64,000 nucleotides of DNA from Bacillota bacterium (GTDB taxonomy: Bacteria; Bacillota; Clostridia; Acetivibrionales; DTU013). The DNA lies in assembly GCA_023412665.1 (NCBI GenBank), contig JAEZCA010000059.1, positions 5,970-69,969 of the forward strand, given 5' to 3'. Of this stretch, positions 62,333 to 64,000 are shown one piece after another (the first letter of the stretch is position 1; the number at the start of each line of letters is the position of its first letter). Under the pieces are notes generated by a model. The model was not told the DNA's origin and did no database searches. It saw nothing but the letters and a program-made list of their open reading frames with translations. Position numbers and translations under genes: made by a program.

Positions 62333-63028
62333 TCAGGCATGAAATCTATACCCTATACCAACCTGTGTAAGAATAAATCTCGGATTCGCAGTATCACGTT
62401 CGATTTTTCGCCTCAGGCTCGCCATGAACACTCGCAGGCTGTTTGCATCACCCACCTCGCCATATCCCCATATCTGGTTGAGTATATAATTATGAGTAAG
62501 CACCTTTCCTTTGTTTATAATCATCAGCCTAAGAAGTTTATACTCTATCGGCGTAAGATGGACTTCTTCACCGTCCACGAAAACCAATCCTTTTTTAAAA
62601 TCCACGCTGAGGTAATCCTGCGTGAAGGAATCCGTGGATGCAGGATTTGATTTGCTTTCAAGCTTTCTCTGCGCAACTCTGAGCCGTGCCATTAACTCAC
62701 CCGCATGGAAGGGCTTGGTTATATAGTCGTCAGCGCCAAGATCAAGGGCCTTGATTTTTTCATTTTCTTCTTCTCTTGCCGATACGACGATTATCGGAGC
62801 ATTACATTTTTCCCTGATCTGTTCTATTACTGTCATACCATCCATATCCGGAAGTCCAAGATCCAATAAAATAATATCCGGATTGTTGGCAAAGAAAAGT
62901 GCGACCGCCTCTCTGCCCGTCGTTGCTGTAATGAATCTGTAGCCTTCATCCTTAAGGTATAATGTCAGTAATGACATGTTATATTTATCATCTTCAACAA
63001 CCAGTACATTGATATTCTCGTGCATCAT
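62333..63028 (-). CDS. kdpE: OmpR-family response regulator KdpE
   Basis: 231 residues. Receiver domain with phospho-acceptor Asp56 in DIILLDLGLPDMDG, conserved VVSARE and DDYITKPF with Lys. The winged-helix DNA-binding domain (about 130-231) has LTPIEYKLLRLMI, KGKVLTHNYILNQIWG and VGIGYRF. It should control the kdp potassium uptake operon or c-di-AMP-linked genes. It follows kdpD with a 4-bp ATGA overlap. The ATG could also be one codon later. No kdpFABC genes are in the window; they may lie to the right. Confidence 0.88.
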   Translation of the reverse strand: MMHENINVLVVEDDKYNMSLLTLYLKDEGYRFITATTGREAVALFFANNPDIILLDLGLPDMDGMTVIEQIREKCNAPIIVVSAREEENEKIKALDLGADDYITKPFHAGELMARLRVAQRKLESKSNPASTDSFTQDYLSVDFKKGLVFVDGEEVHLTPIEYKLLRLMIINKGKVLTHNYILNQIWGYGEVGDANSLRVFMASLRRKIERDTANPRFILTQVGIGYRFHA

Positions 63029-64000
63029 TTCACCTCACCGCTTGGAAGCGTAAATGTAAACAAAGCACCCCCCAGGTGCGATGTTCCGGTAGATATCATA
63101 CCGCCATGGGCCTTGACTACAGCCTTGCATATAGCCAATCCCAGCCCTATTCCTTTTTTACCGTCAGCGCCGGTCTTTCCGCTGGTGATGAAGGCATCGA
63201 ACAATTTCTCTCTTGCAGCCGGGTCGTCTCCTGTCCCGTTACCTCCATCTGCAACGCTGAATTCCACGAAGCCTTCCTTTTGACTGACCACAAGCTCAAC
63301 AGGACAGTCCTCGGGAGTATGCTTTACGGCATTATCAAGCAGATTGACCAATACCTGCACTATCATCTTGCCATCCATGGGTACAGTGACAACTTCATTT
63401 GGCAGTATGATCTTAAACGGTCTTTTGTTCAGTCCTATGACATGGGTAACAGCCTCACTCACAACATCGTCCACTACTTCGATCTGCTTGTTTACCTCCA
63501 TCTCATCCTTGTCGATTCTGGTCATATTCAGTATGTTCTCTACCAGAGTTGTCAGCCATACCGACTGTTCATTTATATCTCCGGCCAGACGCTTTATACC
63601 CTCTCGTTCCATTGAATCGGCATGGCTGCTTATATAGCTGCTGGCGCCCGCTATTCCTGCCAGAGGAGTCCGCAGGTCGTGGCCGATACTCCGCAGCAGA
63701 TTGCTTTTCAAATGTTCCCGATCCATTGCAATACGGGTATTTTCTCGTTCATTGTATATAAACTCACGATCTAGTGCAATACCCATTTGCGCAGCCACCG
63801 CATTAAACAGCAGGCCACTCCCGGCTTTGTCCGGCAGGCTTTCTGCATACACCCTAAGTGTTCCAAGCTTTTGAGCTATACCGGTTATAGGCAGCTCGGT
63901 CCCACTGCTATTTTCCAAATCAGAAATATTATCGGCAGAATAATATTTGCGGCTGTCATCCAACTGTACCATGCTGTCGAAGCCCAGCTGCTCCTTTATA
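63025..64000 (-). CDS. kdpD: Sensor histidine kinase KdpD, C-terminal part
   Basis: The frame is open to the window edge, so only the C-terminal about 325 residues are seen. A GAF-like segment (TLRVYAESLPDKAG, AAQMGIALDRE) is followed by the HisKA motif SIGHDLRTPLAGIAG and a HATPase domain (LLDNAVKHTPEDCP, DGGNGTGDDPAAR, GIGLGLAICK). GIA/GASSYI after the His box and its position before kdpE fit KdpD. The missing part should hold the USP/KdpD and membrane domains. Partial because of the right edge. Confidence 0.88.
   Translation of the reverse strand, partial: IKEQLGFDSMVQLDDSRKYYSADNISDLENSSGTELPITGIAQKLGTLRVYAESLPDKAGSGLLFNAVAAQMGIALDREFIYNERENTRIAMDREHLKSNLLRSIGHDLRTPLAGIAGASSYISSHADSMEREGIKRLAGDINEQSVWLTTLVENILNMTRIDKDEMEVNKQIEVVDDVVSEAVTHVIGLNKRPFKIILPNEVVTVPMDGKMIVQVLVNLLDNAVKHTPEDCPVELVVSQKEGFVEFSVADGGNGTGDDPAAREKLFDAFITSGKTGADGKKGIGLGLAICKAVVKAHGGMISTGTSHLGGALFTFTLPSGEVK

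Noticed and set aside
1..64000. CRISPR arrays, rRNA, tRNA genes, prophage or IS transposases
   Set aside because: I found no regularly spaced repeats, no rRNA- or tRNA-like sequence and no transposase or phage structural gene; the repeats present are short, few and scattered.

Overview
The window looks like chromosome of a spore-forming, probably anaerobic member of the Clostridia (Firmicutes). The evidence is genes for a spore photoproduct lyase, a YhcN/YlaJ-type spore lipoprotein and a YtvI-like sporulation membrane protein, together with purine-rich Shine-Dalgarno sites, frequent TTG/GTG starts, two T-box leaders, an A/V-type ATPase, a membrane pyrophosphatase and the carboxy(nor)spermidine polyamine route. 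I see no rRNA, tRNA, CRISPR array, prophage or intact insertion sequence. The species cannot be named from the sequence alone.

Layout. 0-7.7 kb (mostly minus): a lytic-transglycosylase-like protein, SfsA, a DEAD-box RNA helicase, an HExxH protein, the polyamine pair carboxynorspermidine synthase/NspC, and a LysR regulator divergent from a CofE-like ligase. 9-17.5 kb: a sensor kinase, a double-MerR regulator, a UvrA paralogue, and a macro-domain/VWA/GNAT group. 17.9-20.8 kb: a three-gene ABC-2 exporter behind a structured leader with an intrinsic terminator (candidate riboswitch). 20.8-29.6 kb: a complete nine-gene A/V-type ATPase operon. 29.8-38.1 kb: MntP, spore lipoprotein, SpeA arginine decarboxylase, metal-binding and CDF proteins, and a Ca2+ P-type ATPase. 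38.3-41.3 kb: a TIM-barrel/acyl-CoA-ligase fusion under a T-box whose specifier reads as leucine CUC. 41.4-45.5 kb: a radical SAM/papain-fold pair and a CNNM/CorC protein. 45.5-50.3 kb: a trpBADCF operon under a tryptophan T-box. 50.4-55.2 kb: thioredoxin reductase, G6PDH, a NUDIX hydrolase and a Na/Pi cotransporter. 55.5-64 kb: YtvI-like protein, H+-pyrophosphatase, PyrR-attenuated uracil permease, spore photoproduct lyase, and kdpE/kdpD (the latter running off the edge).

How it fits together. Several genes handle ion gradients and metals (A/V-ATPase, HppA, Na/Pi, Ca2+-ATPase, CDF, MntP, Kdp sensing). SpeA, carboxynorspermidine synthase and NspC together outline an AdoMet-independent spermidine pathway, although agmatine-to-putrescine enzymes are not here. 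Amino-acid and nucleotide genes are under RNA control: T-boxes at 41 and 50 kb and a PyrR-type attenuator at 59.5 kb.

Several non-coding elements recur: a GGGGGCAAGCCCCC hairpin repeat (three copies), a ~100-bp hairpin element (two copies, 7.8 and 51.4 kb), a short GTGTGCAAAAA repeat (three copies), and TATAACG-N3-CGTTATA palindromes. The strongest candidates for something undescribed are the Leu T-box/fusion enzyme and the structured leader of the ABC exporter. Coordinates of short motifs were counted by hand and may be off by a base.
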